Shown one piece after another: positions 42,139 to 51,138 of a stretch of DNA of 64,000 bases. A program made the translations under genes and the position numbers. This DNA is from Corynebacterium liangguodongii (lineage in GTDB: Bacteria > Actinomycetota > Actinomycetes > Mycobacteriales > Mycobacteriaceae), in the NCBI RefSeq assembly GCF_003070865.1, contig NZ_CP026948.1, forward strand, positions 434,001 through 498,000. The letters are read 5' to 3'. The notes under the pieces are model-generated. The model made no database searches. It was not told the DNA's origin and worked only from the letters and a program-made list of their open reading frames with translations. How positions within the stretch are numbered: the first letter of the stretch is position 1; each line of letters begins with the position of its first letter.

Positions 42139-43461
42139 CTACACCGCCGCGAAGCCGCGCTCGAGGTCGGCGATGATGTCGTTGACGTTCTCGATGCCCA
42201 CGCTCAGGCGCACTGTCGCCTGCGTGATGCCGGCGCGGGCGAGGCCCGCCTCGCTCGACTGCGAGTGCGTCGTGGACGCCGGGTGGACGACGAGCGAGCG
42301 GACATCGCCAATATTGGCCAGGTTCGAGTGCAGCTTCAGCGCGTCAATGAACGCCCACGCCGCGGTCCGGTCGTGCGGATCCCCGGCGACATCGAAGGAG
42401 AGCACCGAGCCGGTGTAGTTCAGGCCGAGCTTTTCCTTCACGGCGTAGTAGGGGCTTGACTCCAGCCCGGGGTAGTTCACGCTCGCGACCTTGTCGTTGG
42501 CGGCGAGGAACTGTGCCACCTCCAGCGCGTTCGCATTGTGCTTCTCGACGCGCAGGCTCAGCGTATCCAGCCCCTGCAGCGCCACCCACGCATTGAAAGG
42601 CGAGATCGCCGCGCCCGTATCCCGCAAAACACCCGCGCGGGCCTTCAGCGCGAAGGCCGCCTCGCCCAGGTCGGCGTACTTCAGGCCGTGGTAGGCGGGG
42701 TCGGGGGTGACGAAGTAGGGAAAGACCGGCTCGCCGTCGCGTTCTACCGTCCAGTCGAAGCGGCCGGCGTCGATAATCGCGCCGCCGATGGCAGCGCCGT
42801 TGCCGGTGTAGAACTTCGTGGTGGAGACCACGACAATGTCGGCGCCGAGCTCAAGCGGGCGGGCGATCGCGGCAGTGGCCATCGTGTTGTCCACAATGAG
42901 CGGAACCTGGTGGGCGTGGGCGACCTCGGCCACGGCGGGGATGTCAAGCACGTCGGCGATCGGGTTGCCGAAGGTCTCGCCGTAGAACGCCTTCGTGTTG
43001 GGGCGCACGGCGTCTGCCCAGGACTCCGGGTCGTCGGGGTTGTCCACGAAAGTGAACTCAATGCCGAGGCGCGGCAGCGTGACCTCGAAGAGCGTCTCCG
43101 TGCCGCCGTAGAGGCGAGGTGATGTCACGATGTGGTCACCCGCGGAGGCGAGGTTGGTAATGGCGGCGGTCTCGGCGGCCATGCCGGAGGCAAACGCCAC
43201 TGCTGCCACCCCGCCCTCGAGGCTCGCGAGGCGGTCCTCAAGCGCCTGCTGGGTCGGGTTGGTCAGGCGGGTGTAAATCGGGCCCGGATCGGACAAGTTA
43301 AACCTCGCCTCCGCGTGCGCGGCGTCGTTGAACACATAGGATGTGGTCAGGTAGAGCGGCTGGTTGCGCGCCTTGAAATCGGAGTCGAGGTGCTGCCCGG
43401 CATGGATCGAGCGGGTCTCAAAAGCCCACTGTTGGGTATCGGAGTTGTCGTATTTCGTCAT
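42139..43461 (-). CDS. metY: O-acetylhomoserine sulfhydrylase MetY
   Basis: 440 aa, Cys/Met-metabolism PLP enzyme. SLEGGVAAVAFASGMAAETA, the PLP lysine in VVSTTKFYTGNGAAIGG and VVHPASTTHSQ are diagnostic. It joins sulfide to O-acetylhomoserine, making homocysteine. ATG 43461 follows GGGAGGATACATTGG; a longer frame from 43488 adds nine residues. It forms an operon with metX, and a McbR-like site lies 33-48 nt upstream. Confidence 0.95.
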   Translation of the reverse strand: MTKYDNSDTQQWAFETRSIHAGQHLDSDFKARNQPLYLTTSYVFNDAAHAEARFNLSDPGPIYTRLTNPTQQALEDRLASLEGGVAAVAFASGMAAETAAITNLASAGDHIVTSPRLYGGTETLFEVTLPRLGIEFTFVDNPDDPESWADAVRPNTKAFYGETFGNPIADVLDIPAVAEVAHAHQVPLIVDNTMATAAIARPLELGADIVVVSTTKFYTGNGAAIGGAIIDAGRFDWTVERDGEPVFPYFVTPDPAYHGLKYADLGEAAFALKARAGVLRDTGAAISPFNAWVALQGLDTLSLRVEKHNANALEVAQFLAANDKVASVNYPGLESSPYYAVKEKLGLNYTGSVLSFDVAGDPHDRTAAWAFIDALKLHSNLANIGDVRSLVVHPASTTHSQSSEAGLARAGITQATVRLSVGIENVNDIIADLERGFAAV

Positions 43462-43493
43462 GGGGCCAATGTATCCTCCCTCCGACAACCGCC

Positions 43494-43509
43494 CGGACCA
43501 AGCTGTCTG
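43494..43509 (-). promoter_or_regulatory. Candidate McbR operator upstream of metY
   Basis: Minus strand CAGACAGCTTGGTCCG compared with TAGAC-N6-GTCTA: 4/5 and 3/5 matches in the halves with correct spacing. McbR represses metY and metX in C. glutamicum, so the location is right. Confidence 0.45.
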
Positions 43510-43701
43510 ATAACCCCGTTGAAGTGGGCGTTTAGGTGAATAAAATTATGTTGTTGGGGAGAGGTGGACGGGAGGTGAACGCGTGGATAGGCACCAAAGT
43601 GAAAGCATTGCGAACATTTCGTTTCGCGCACCCCAGCCCGGGCGGGAGGAACATACCATGACGGGGACTGCCTAGATGATCCCCGAAGAAAAGGAATGCG
43701 C

Positions 43702-44337
43702 ATGTCCATCGTCGTTTTCGACATCGGTCAAGTTCTTGTCCCCGAGGGAGACCGCATCCCTCGCCTTCTAACGTATCTCACCGACAGCGGGGTGACAGTT
43801 ACGGTTGATGACCTCTTGCGCGGCTACTGGGCCCACCGGGATGACTACGATCTCGGCCTGCCGGAGGATGAATACTGGCCCAAGGTGCTCCGGGACGCAG
43901 GGCTGGATGAAACCGCCTACGACGGTGTCGACTTTGAGGGGCTCGGAGCCCTTGATGGGGCACGCAACTCCGTGCTCGTTCCGGAGACGGAGGAGCTTCT
44001 ATTCGACCTCCGCGCAGGGGGCCATCATATTGGCCTGCTCAGTAACGCGCCGACCTCGATGATCAAGGCGGTGCGCGAATCCGACTGGGGCAGCCAGATC
44101 GAGGTGAAAATTTTCTCCGCCGAGGTCGGCGTGGCCAAGCCGGCTCAGCGCATCTTCGAGATCGCCGAGGGGCAGCTCAAGGAGCGCTACCCCGAATACG
44201 AGCGCGAGACCACCTTCTTCTTCGATGACCGCCAGGTCAACATCGATGGCGCACTCGAGTTTGGGTGGGATGCACACCTGTGGGAGGGAGCCGAGGAGGC
44301 ACGCGAAGTGCTAGGCCTGAAGCCTTCCGCTAAATAG
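43702..44337 (+). CDS. HAD-superfamily hydrolase
   Basis: 211 aa. Motif I VVFDIGQVL has a nucleophile Asp but Gly where the usual second Asp stands two residues on, as in dehalogenase-like and some phosphatase members. Motif II LLSNAP, motif III lysine in GVAKPAQRIF and motif IV FFDDRQVNIDGA are present. A phosphatase or dehalogenase on a small substrate is likely. Start 43702 is used because AAAAGGA is better spaced there than for 43696. It is convergent with the ABC importer operon and shares a terminator with it. Confidence 0.8.
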   Translation: MSIVVFDIGQVLVPEGDRIPRLLTYLTDSGVTVTVDDLLRGYWAHRDDYDLGLPEDEYWPKVLRDAGLDETAYDGVDFEGLGALDGARNSVLVPETEELLFDLRAGGHHIGLLSNAPTSMIKAVRESDWGSQIEVKIFSAEVGVAKPAQRIFEIAEGQLKERYPEYERETTFFFDDRQVNIDGALEFGWDAHLWEGAEEAREVLGLKPSAK

Positions 44338-44339
44338 GA

Positions 44340-44377
44340 AGTGCCCCAGCACCCGATCGGGCGCTGGGGCACTTTTT
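44340..44377 (+). terminator. Rho-independent terminator between convergent genes
   Basis: AGTGCCCCAGC (44340-44350) pairs with GCTGGGGCACT (44363-44373), the loop region holds a second CCCGATCGGG palindrome, and TTTTT follows. It ends the HAD gene and may also act for the opposing operon. Confidence 0.9.
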
Positions 44378-44393
44378 CTGTAGCCGCGGCGGG

Positions 44394-45068
44394 TTAGGCC
44401 GGGTCGAAGTAGAGCAGCGGCGGGAAGGACTGCATGTCGTTGAAAATGCAGAACCCGACGCGCTCGAGGTCGACCGAGGTTACCTCGGAGGCCCATGAGT
44501 CATAGAGGGCCTTCGCCTCGAGGAGGGCAGGATCGTCCGGGTCGGCCACGGTAAGCCGGTAGCCCAAAGTGGAGTGGAAGTGGTACTCACTGAGCTCCCT
44601 CACTGGGAACTCGAGGACCGCCCCGGCTTGCTTCCGGAATCTGTCGAGATCGGCTTTAACCTCCTCGTCTGCCGGTACGAGCTTAAACGTCAGCCGCTCG
44701 TGGAGATTGAACACACCGGTTGTCTTCATCTCCAACCGCGTCGGCGCCGCGATGTGGGCCTCCGCGAGGCGCTGGCGCATGCGTACGACGGCTTCTGGGA
44801 AGTCGTGGGCGTCCTCGAGCCATGCCGGGAGGGGGCCGTTGAACTTGGGCCCTTCGAGCACCGTCATGTGGAAGCTTGACGGCACAGTAAAGGCGAAGTC
44901 GGTATCCCACCCGCGCGAACGGACGTCGTTTTGGATCCTTTCTCCGATTCTTTGAAGCGCGGAGCCCTCCCGCACGGCGGCAACAAAGGTCGCTCCGGGG
45001 TAGACCTTTGCCACGCCGTCTGCGCGGAACTTCTCGAAAGTATCGGGGGCGTCAACGAGCTTTGCCAC
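44394..45068 (-). CDS. 2H phosphoesterase-like protein (DUF1868)
   Basis: 224 aa. Two HxT motifs in the expected setting, SSFHMTVLEG (about 63-72) and YHFHSTLGY (about 160-170), mark the 2H phosphoesterase fold, whose members open cyclic phosphates or cleave small phosphodiesters. GTG start at 45068 overlaps the stop of the binding-protein gene by 1 nt, so it is the last gene of the ABC importer operon. That suggests a phosphodiester or cyclic-phosphate solute, an inference. Confidence 0.78.
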   Translation of the reverse strand: MAKLVDAPDTFEKFRADGVAKVYPGATFVAAVREGSALQRIGERIQNDVRSRGWDTDFAFTVPSSFHMTVLEGPKFNGPLPAWLEDAHDFPEAVVRMRQRLAEAHIAAPTRLEMKTTGVFNLHERLTFKLVPADEEVKADLDRFRKQAGAVLEFPVRELSEYHFHSTLGYRLTVADPDDPALLEAKALYDSWASEVTSVDLERVGFCIFNDMQSFPPLLYFDPA

Positions 45069-46393
45069 TACTTACCAGCTCGAGCGTTGTAGTTGGCAAT
45101 GGCAGAATCGGCGCCTTGCTTCGCGGTCTCAAGGGCCGTCTTGGCGTCCGACCCGTTGGCAATGGTGGACATCGCCTCGGCGTAGCTCTTGCGGGCGTCG
45201 TTGAGAGCACCAGTGTGGCAGCCGGCGCTCACGGTGTTCATCGGGGTAGTGGCAAGCTGATCCAGCAGCGACTTGTGCTGCGGGGTGAGGTTGGATAGCT
45301 GCTCCGTAGCGGTGGACGTTGTAGGCAGGTACCCGGTCTCCTCGAAGATCTGCTTCTGGGACTCATCAGAGCCGATGAACTTCATGAACTCCCACGCGGC
45401 TTCGACTTCCTCGTCGGAGTTGCCCTCTTGGATCGCCCACAGGGAGTTACCTCCAGGGGCAGCACCGGACTCGGCGGTGTCGCGCGGCATACGATGGATG
45501 GACCAATCGAACCCGACGTTGCCTTTTTGAATGTTTCCATAGTTCGAGGAGGAGTTCATCTGAAGGGCAACCTCGCCAGCGAGGAAAGCACCAGTGGCGG
45601 CGGAGCCATCGGTGCCCGGGTTGTGGATGGCGCCGGACTTATAGAGCTCGGAGATGCGCTCCCAGACAGCAACAAGATCAGGTTCGGTCAGGTTAAATTC
45701 AGTGGCCTGTTCCTTTCCTACACCGTTGCCGGGGGCACAAAATTCCTTGCCCAGGGATCCCGCCAGCTGCTCCATGTACCACGCGGAGTGCTGGAACGTG
45801 ATGCCGGGCTTGCCGGTCTTGGCGTGAACCTGTTCGATGGCGTTGAGCAGACCCTCGGTGGTGCCGATGGAGTTCGGATCAACGCCGGCCTGCTTGAGCA
45901 GGTCGTTGTTGACAAAGATCGCGGGCTGGGAAACCATCGCCGGCATGGAGAAGATCTCATCTTCCATGGTGTAGTAGTTCGCTACACCAGGAACGAGGCT
46001 TTCGAAGTTGTACGAGTCGTCATTCTTGGCCAGCTCGGAAGCAGAGCGGACGAGGCCCGAGTCGCGCATGTAGCGGGTCTGGACGTCACTGGCCTGCAGC
46101 AGAGTGGGGAGATCTCCGGTCTGGACCGAGGCGATGAACTTAGAAATTGAGTCCTCGTAGGAACCCTGGTAAGAGGCCTTCACCTCGATGTTGCCATTGT
46201 GCTCCTCGTTGAACTTCTGCACGAGCTTGTCCAGTGTCTCCCCGGAAGCGCCGGAGGATGAGTGCCAGAAGTCAACGACCACTTCGCCTTCGGCATTCTT
46301 CGTGGTCTCCCCGCCGCCGCCACAGGCGGCCAGGGTGGTGGTGGTCAGCGCGGTGAGCGCGAGGACAGAGACGGTGCGGGTGAACTTTTTCAT
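45068..46393 (-). CDS. ABC importer solute-binding lipoprotein, UgpB-like
   Basis: 441 aa. Lipobox LAAC with Cys24, then VVVDFWHSSSGASGETLDKL, a binding-protein family 1 opening much like the glycerol-3-phosphate binding protein UgpB. GGNSLWAIQEG and SQKQIFEETGYLP near the C-terminus are also UgpB-like. It should capture a glycerophosphodiester, glycerol phosphate or sugar outside the membrane. The stop overlaps the 2H gene; the start overlaps the permease stop by 1 nt. Confidence 0.87.
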   Translation of the reverse strand: MKKFTRTVSVLALTALTTTTLAACGGGGETTKNAEGEVVVDFWHSSSGASGETLDKLVQKFNEEHNGNIEVKASYQGSYEDSISKFIASVQTGDLPTLLQASDVQTRYMRDSGLVRSASELAKNDDSYNFESLVPGVANYYTMEDEIFSMPAMVSQPAIFVNNDLLKQAGVDPNSIGTTEGLLNAIEQVHAKTGKPGITFQHSAWYMEQLAGSLGKEFCAPGNGVGKEQATEFNLTEPDLVAVWERISELYKSGAIHNPGTDGSAATGAFLAGEVALQMNSSSNYGNIQKGNVGFDWSIHRMPRDTAESGAAPGGNSLWAIQEGNSDEEVEAAWEFMKFIGSDESQKQIFEETGYLPTTSTATEQLSNLTPQHKSLLDQLATTPMNTVSAGCHTGALNDARKSYAEAMSTIANGSDAKTALETAKQGADSAIANYNARAGK

Positions 46394-47223
46394 TACTTGA
46401 CAGCTCCTTCGGTAAGGCCGCGGGTCAGGTATTTCTGACCACTCACGACCAGGATGATAGTGGGAAGTGCGGCGATGAGCAGGCCGGCGAGAACCAGGCC
46501 TGTATCAATCGCGGTTTCGTCAGCCAGGGCCTTGATGCCTGGCTGGATCGTGCGTGACGACGGCGACTGCGTGATCAGCAGCGGCCACATGTAACCATTC
46601 CACGCACCGATTGCGCTGGTGACGATGGCGGTCATGCACACCGAGCGGTTCAGCGGGACGATGAATGTGAACAGGAACCGAAGCCGACCGACGCCTTCGA
46701 GGCGGGTGGCTTCGTAGATTTCCTTCGGGAAACCCTTGAACGCCTGGTAGAACAGGAAGATCGTGAACGAGGAGGCGATGTAGGGCAAAAACACCGCGAT
46801 GACGGTGTCGTAGAGGCCCATCTCGCGCACGGTGAGGTAGTTACCGATGACGGAGAGCTCGTGCGGGATCATCATCGGCAAGATGAAGAAGACGAGGACC
46901 TTCCCCGGCGCAGGGATGCGGCCGAACGCGAGGGCGAAGGCCGCGAAAAGAGCGGTAAGGAACTGGCCAGCCGTCTGGAAGATCGTCACAATAAACGAGT
47001 TGATCAGCTGCTGTCCCACCTGCGACTGCCGCCACGCGCGGGGGTAGTTATCGGCCACGAAGTCGCCAAAGAGCAGGGACTGAACGCCGGCCTGGATGTC
47101 CGCGGTGGAGCGGAAGGAACCGATCAGGGCGTAGAAGACCGGGAAGATGATGAAGAAGCTGGCGATGAGAAGCCAGATCCACAGCAACGCGGTCGTCAAC
47201 GGGGAACGAAGTTGAGAATTCAT
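46393..47223 (-). CDS. ABC importer permease, UgpE/MalG-like
   Basis: 276 aa, six membrane spans. The ATPase-docking EAA loop reads EIYEATRLEGVGRLRFLFTF near 180-200. It is the second permease of the importer. The gene follows the first permease gene by 13 bp. Confidence 0.9.
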   Translation of the reverse strand: MNSQLRSPLTTALLWIWLLIASFFIIFPVFYALIGSFRSTADIQAGVQSLLFGDFVADNYPRAWRQSQVGQQLINSFIVTIFQTAGQFLTALFAAFALAFGRIPAPGKVLVFFILPMMIPHELSVIGNYLTVREMGLYDTVIAVFLPYIASSFTIFLFYQAFKGFPKEIYEATRLEGVGRLRFLFTFIVPLNRSVCMTAIVTSAIGAWNGYMWPLLITQSPSSRTIQPGIKALADETAIDTGLVLAGLLIAALPTIILVVSGQKYLTRGLTEGAVK

Positions 47224-47236
47224 GGTCTATGCCTTC

Positions 47237-48163
47237 CTATTTGTTCCTGTTGGAGAGACGGAACTGCACAAGGGTGAGCACGAGCACCAGGATGAAGAGC
47301 ACCATGCCGCGCGCCGAGGCGCCAGCGAAGTCTGCCGTACCGCCGCCGAATGCCTTGTCGTAGATATCCAGCACGAGGGTGCGCGTCGAATTGCCCGGGC
47401 CGCCGCCAGTCAGCACGTTGAAGATCGTGAACTCCTTCATCGCGGCGATGGACTGCGTGACCACCAGGACCATGAGCATCGGGGCAATACCGGGGACGAT
47501 GATGTGCCGGATGTAGCGAAAGCCAGTCGCGCCGTCGAGGTTCGCGGCCTCAACGACCTCGGTGGAGATGTTATCGATGGCCACCACTAGTAGCAGGATG
47601 ACAAAGGAAATGCCGATCCAAAGGTCGACGATGATCGCCGAGAACAGCGCCACGTTCGGGCTGGTGAGCCAGCCCACCTGGGGCAGGCCGAGGGAGGAGA
47701 AGATTTGGTCGAACAGACCGACGGTCGGGGCGAACATGTTGCGGAAGACCAGGGTGCCGATCGCTGTGGAGACGGCCATGGGCACAAGCACGAGCGAGCG
47801 CATCCAGAACGTGCCGCGCAGGCGGTAGCTCAGCGGCAGCGCGATGCTCAGGCCAAAGAGGAGCTTGAGCAGCACGGTGATGATGGTGAAGATCAGCGTG
47901 CGCGACAGTGTGGACAGGAACGTCGGGTCCGAGATCATCTCGAGGTAGTTGTCTAACCCGGCGAATCCCTTCGGCCGGCCGAAGAGGTCGGTCGAGGCGA
48001 AGGAAAGGTAGAGCGCGCGGAAGAAGGGGTAGAACTCGAAGACGAGGAACAGGACGATGGTGGGCAGAAGGAATGCCCAGGACAGCCAGTCAATTCCCTC
48101 GGTTTGGGGTTTCTTCGGCTTTGTCTCTTCCGCCTTTGTGGCGGTGCTAATTGCAGTCGTCAT
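47237..48163 (-). CDS. ABC importer permease, UgpA/MalF-like
   Basis: 308 aa, six spans, with a soluble N-terminus of about 25 residues. The EAA loop is VVEAANLDGATGFRYIRHII near 205-225. It forms the channel with the UgpE-like protein. Its start overlaps the ATPase stop by 4 bp. Confidence 0.9.
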   Translation of the reverse strand: MTTAISTATKAEETKPKKPQTEGIDWLSWAFLLPTIVLFLVFEFYPFFRALYLSFASTDLFGRPKGFAGLDNYLEMISDPTFLSTLSRTLIFTIITVLLKLLFGLSIALPLSYRLRGTFWMRSLVLVPMAVSTAIGTLVFRNMFAPTVGLFDQIFSSLGLPQVGWLTSPNVALFSAIIVDLWIGISFVILLLVVAIDNISTEVVEAANLDGATGFRYIRHIIVPGIAPMLMVLVVTQSIAAMKEFTIFNVLTGGGPGNSTRTLVLDIYDKAFGGGTADFAGASARGMVLFILVLVLTLVQFRLSNRNK

Positions 48164-49242
48164 CGCACCAGGCGCTCCTCGGTCTGCCCGTCAAAGACGT
48201 GAAGCTTGTCGTAGTTGACGCGCAGCGCGATGGGGGATCCGACGTCGAAACGCTCGGTGTTCGGGATGCGGGCGAGGAAGGTCTTGTCGGTGCCGAAGCT
48301 ATCGACGAAAACGTGGACGAACTTATCGGAACCGAAGTTCTCCACGAAGCGGACCTCGCCGAGGATGTCCGCATCGGCCTGGGATGCCAGCTCGACGTCC
48401 TCGGGGCGGATGCCCACAATGACGGAGGAGGACGACGGCTGCTTCTCCAGCGCCGGCATGGCCAGGCGCTGGCTGCCAACGAGGAAGGAGTTGTTGTCGA
48501 TGGTGGCGTTGAGCAGGTTCATCGACGGGGAACCGATGAAGGTGGCGACAAAGACGTTAGCGGGGTGAAGGTAGAGCTCCTCAGGAGATCCGACCTGTTG
48601 CATGTTGCCGCCTTCGAGCACAGCGATCCGGTCTGCCATGGTCATGGCCTCAACCTGGTCGTGGGTGACGTAGAGCATCGTCGTTCCCAGGTCGCGCTGC
48701 AGCTGGCTGATTTGGGTGCGGGTGCTCACGCGCAGCTTCGCGTCCAGGTTAGACAGCGGTTCGTCCATGAGGAAGACCTTCGGCTTGCGCACGATGGCGC
48801 GGCCCATGGCTACGCGCTGGCGCTGGCCACCCGAGAGCGCCTTGGGCAGGCGGTCGAGGTACTGGTCGAGCTCGAGGAGTCGGGAGGCCTCCTTGACACG
48901 AGCGTCGCGTTCTTCCTTGGGCACCTTCTGCATCTTCAGCGCGAACGCCATGTTGTCCGCCACGGTCATGTGTGGGTAGAGGGCATAGGACTGGAAAACC
49001 ATGGCGACGTCGCGCTTCGACGGCGGGAGGGAAGAAGCAGGGGTTCCGCCAATGTAGATCTCGCCCGAGGTGAGTGCTTCAAGGCCTGCGACCATGCGCA
49101 GGGTTGTCGACTTGCCGGATCCCGACGGACCGACAACCGCGATGAGCTCGCCATCATTGACCTTCAGGTCGAGATTATTGATGGTCGGCCGTGGATTGCC
49201 GGGATACTGCAGCGTGGCAGCATCGAAGAGGATTTCAGACAT
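48160..49242 (-). CDS. ABC importer ATPase, UgpC/MsmK-like
   Basis: 360 aa. Walker A GPSGSGKST, signature LSGGQRQR, Walker B KVFLMDEPLSNLD, switch His in YVTHDQVEAM and a C-terminal OB-type regulatory domain (IVGIRPEDVEL). It energises the importer. Start 49242 has AAAGG 9 nt upstream; the longer frame to 49311 is not conserved. First gene of the operon. Confidence 0.92.
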   Translation of the reverse strand: MSEILFDAATLQYPGNPRPTINNLDLKVNDGELIAVVGPSGSGKSTTLRMVAGLEALTSGEIYIGGTPASSLPPSKRDVAMVFQSYALYPHMTVADNMAFALKMQKVPKEERDARVKEASRLLELDQYLDRLPKALSGGQRQRVAMGRAIVRKPKVFLMDEPLSNLDAKLRVSTRTQISQLQRDLGTTMLYVTHDQVEAMTMADRIAVLEGGNMQQVGSPEELYLHPANVFVATFIGSPSMNLLNATIDNNSFLVGSQRLAMPALEKQPSSSSVIVGIRPEDVELASQADADILGEVRFVENFGSDKFVHVFVDSFGTDKTFLARIPNTERFDVGSPIALRVNYDKLHVFDGQTEERLVR

Positions 49243-49784
49243 GTAGTCAGCCTTTCTAAGACATCGGTTTGGAAACAGGAAAGACCGGTGTGCTCGATTT
49301 TTCAAGCGCATGCAACGATGTCAGGCTGGTATGACGCGACGATTGCGGTAGGGTAAACATGAGGGAAATTGGCGGAGCGCAGTGCGTTTGTGCAGTTAAG
49401 ACACGCGCTTATCGACGTCCCTACCCCGCCACCTGTGGTTATGGGGTGCGGTGCTGGATTAGTAAGTTAACTCCAGTTGACGCACCTGACGTTTTGGTAA
49501 ATCGCCCCTCGCCAAAGCGGGAAAGTTAACCTTGAGCCCGTTCAATATCCCATTAGCGTGGGAAAATTCTCCCTTTCGGCTTATGCAATGCTGGCAATGT
49601 GTCGGCAATCACAACCGTGCGGGGGTAGATGATGGGGGTAGAGGGCGTGGCCTGTCGGGTCGCAATGTGCTGTTAAGCGCACCTGGAGAGGGCGAGGGAA
49701 CGGGAGATGGCGACCGGTGGGGTAGCCTAGGGGTGTTGTTGGTAAATGATCGGCCGCGATCTCATGGGGTAGAAGGGTTGTCCG
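49243..49784. other. Regulatory gap between the importer operon and the LacI gene
   Basis: 540 bp without a supportable gene. It should contain the divergent promoters. I see AGTTAAC twice (about 49468 and 49524, the first within AGTTAACT, a perfect palindrome) and three GCAAT boxes at 49585, 49594 and 49605, but no classical LacI-type CG-centred operator. Confidence 0.5.
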
Positions 49785-50849
49785 GTGGGCGATAGGGGAA
49801 CAGGTTCCGAGGGGGAGCGGGGTGCACAGCCACAGCCCCAGAAGCCCACGATGTCTGACGTGGCGAAGGCCGCCGGGGTGTCGCTGAGCTCCGTATCCCG
49901 GGTATTTCTTGGGCAAAAGAAAGTCTCTCAAGCGACGCGGCGCAAAGTGCTCGCAGTTGCAGAAGATATCGGCTACGTGCCCAACCCGTTCGGACACCGT
50001 CGAGGGCAGAAGGACGACCGTACCATCGGACTACTCCTACGCGATGCGGATAATCCAGCCTACGGCGCATTATTTAGCTCGCTGCATCACGTTGCCCAGA
50101 AGCGCGGCTGGGAGCTGGCGACGATGACGGTGAACACCGGCAAACAAGACGACTACCAGGTCGAGCTGTTGCACCAGCTGTTGGGGATGAAGGTCGCGGG
50201 GCTTATCGTCGCCACGGGGGACCTCCCGAGCAGCGCGCTCGAGCCGTTTATGCTGCGGGTGCCCATTCTACGCATCTGTACCCCGGAACCCGATAGGCTC
50301 GTCCATGCGGTCTCCTATGACTCCGCGGCGGCAGGAGCGGAGCTGGCCCGGCTCGTCTTGGAAGCGGGGCACACCCGTATCGCGGTTGTGAGGACGTGTT
50401 CTGATATTTCACTACCTGAATGGACCAATGCCACCTCTGCCATCGGCACGATCCGTGAGGCAGGGCTCGAGCCGTTTATTGTCGACGTCCGAAACGATGC
50501 CGGTGCAGACTACATCCTCCCTCTCGTCCAAAGCGGCGCTGTGAGCGTGGTTATGTGCCCGTCGGATCGGCGGCAGGTGGGATTTATTGAGCTGTTCGAA
50601 AAAAGCGGGCTCTCCGTGCCCGGAGACGTAAGTGTTACTGGCTGTGATGGTCTCCTTCCAGGCTCCGAGGTCATGGGGCTTACCACCTATCGCTGGCCGG
50701 TCGAGCGAGTTGCGGAGACAGCGCTATCCCAGATAATTGACATCATTGGCCGATTCGGTACCCCAAACAATCGCCTCTCCCCCGTAAGCATCACCATTGG
50801 CGGGGAACTTATTCCCGGTCGGACGCTGGCGCAGGTCGCGGGGGAATAA
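49785..50849 (+). CDS. LacI-family transcriptional regulator
   Basis: 354 aa. After a short Gln/Pro-rich leader the helix-turn-helix reads TMSDVAKAAGVSLSSVSRVF (about 22-42) with hinge GYVPNPFG, then a periplasmic-binding-like ligand domain (IGLLLRDADNPAYGALFSSL and SVTGCDGLLPG). It is divergent from the UgpBEAC-like operon and probably controls it in response to the imported solute. GTG start. Its 3' end overlaps the convergent ArsR gene by 41 bp. Confidence 0.88.
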   Translation: MGDRGTGSEGERGAQPQPQKPTMSDVAKAAGVSLSSVSRVFLGQKKVSQATRRKVLAVAEDIGYVPNPFGHRRGQKDDRTIGLLLRDADNPAYGALFSSLHHVAQKRGWELATMTVNTGKQDDYQVELLHQLLGMKVAGLIVATGDLPSSALEPFMLRVPILRICTPEPDRLVHAVSYDSAAAGAELARLVLEAGHTRIAVVRTCSDISLPEWTNATSAIGTIREAGLEPFIVDVRNDAGADYILPLVQSGAVSVVMCPSDRRQVGFIELFEKSGLSVPGDVSVTGCDGLLPGSEVMGLTTYRWPVERVAETALSQIIDIIGRFGTPNNRLSPVSITIGGELIPGRTLAQVAGE

Positions 50850-51138
50850 TCGGCAGCGCCGCATCGAGGATGCGGTGGGCGGTAGGCCTGAGGGAAACGA
50901 TGTTCCCCTTTCCCACTCTCCGCAATTCGATCAAGTGGCAATTGGACAAGATGTGCAAGTGTCGGCTGAGAGTCGAGGGGCTGACCTGGAGGTAGGCGGC
51001 GATCTTTTCCTGTGGCTGCGCGCCGTGCACGGACAGGGTTCGAACCACCGCCCAGCGGACCGGATTGCTTACTGACGCGATGATTCCGACGTGCTCTGAA
51101 AAGCGCGTGTAGCAGTTAATGGGGATGCTTAGTGGCAT
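50809..51138 (-). CDS. ArsR-family winged-helix regulator
   Basis: 109 aa. SNPVRWAVVRTLSVHGAQPQ, EKIAAYLQVSPSTLSRHLHI and LIELRRVGKGNIVSLRP give the full ArsR winged helix. No cysteine cluster for metal binding is visible (one Cys at about residue 9 and one in SNCHLIEL), so the signal is unknown. GAGGAGGG precedes the ATG at 51138. Confidence 0.75.
   Translation of the reverse strand: MPLSIPINCYTRFSEHVGIIASVSNPVRWAVVRTLSVHGAQPQEKIAAYLQVSPSTLSRHLHILSNCHLIELRRVGKGNIVSLRPTAHRILDAALPIIPPRPAPASDRE

Noticed and set aside
49532..49795. 87-codon plus-strand frame before the LacI gene
   Set aside because: No start signal, Gly-rich low-complexity, ends inside the LacI start; likely promoter region.
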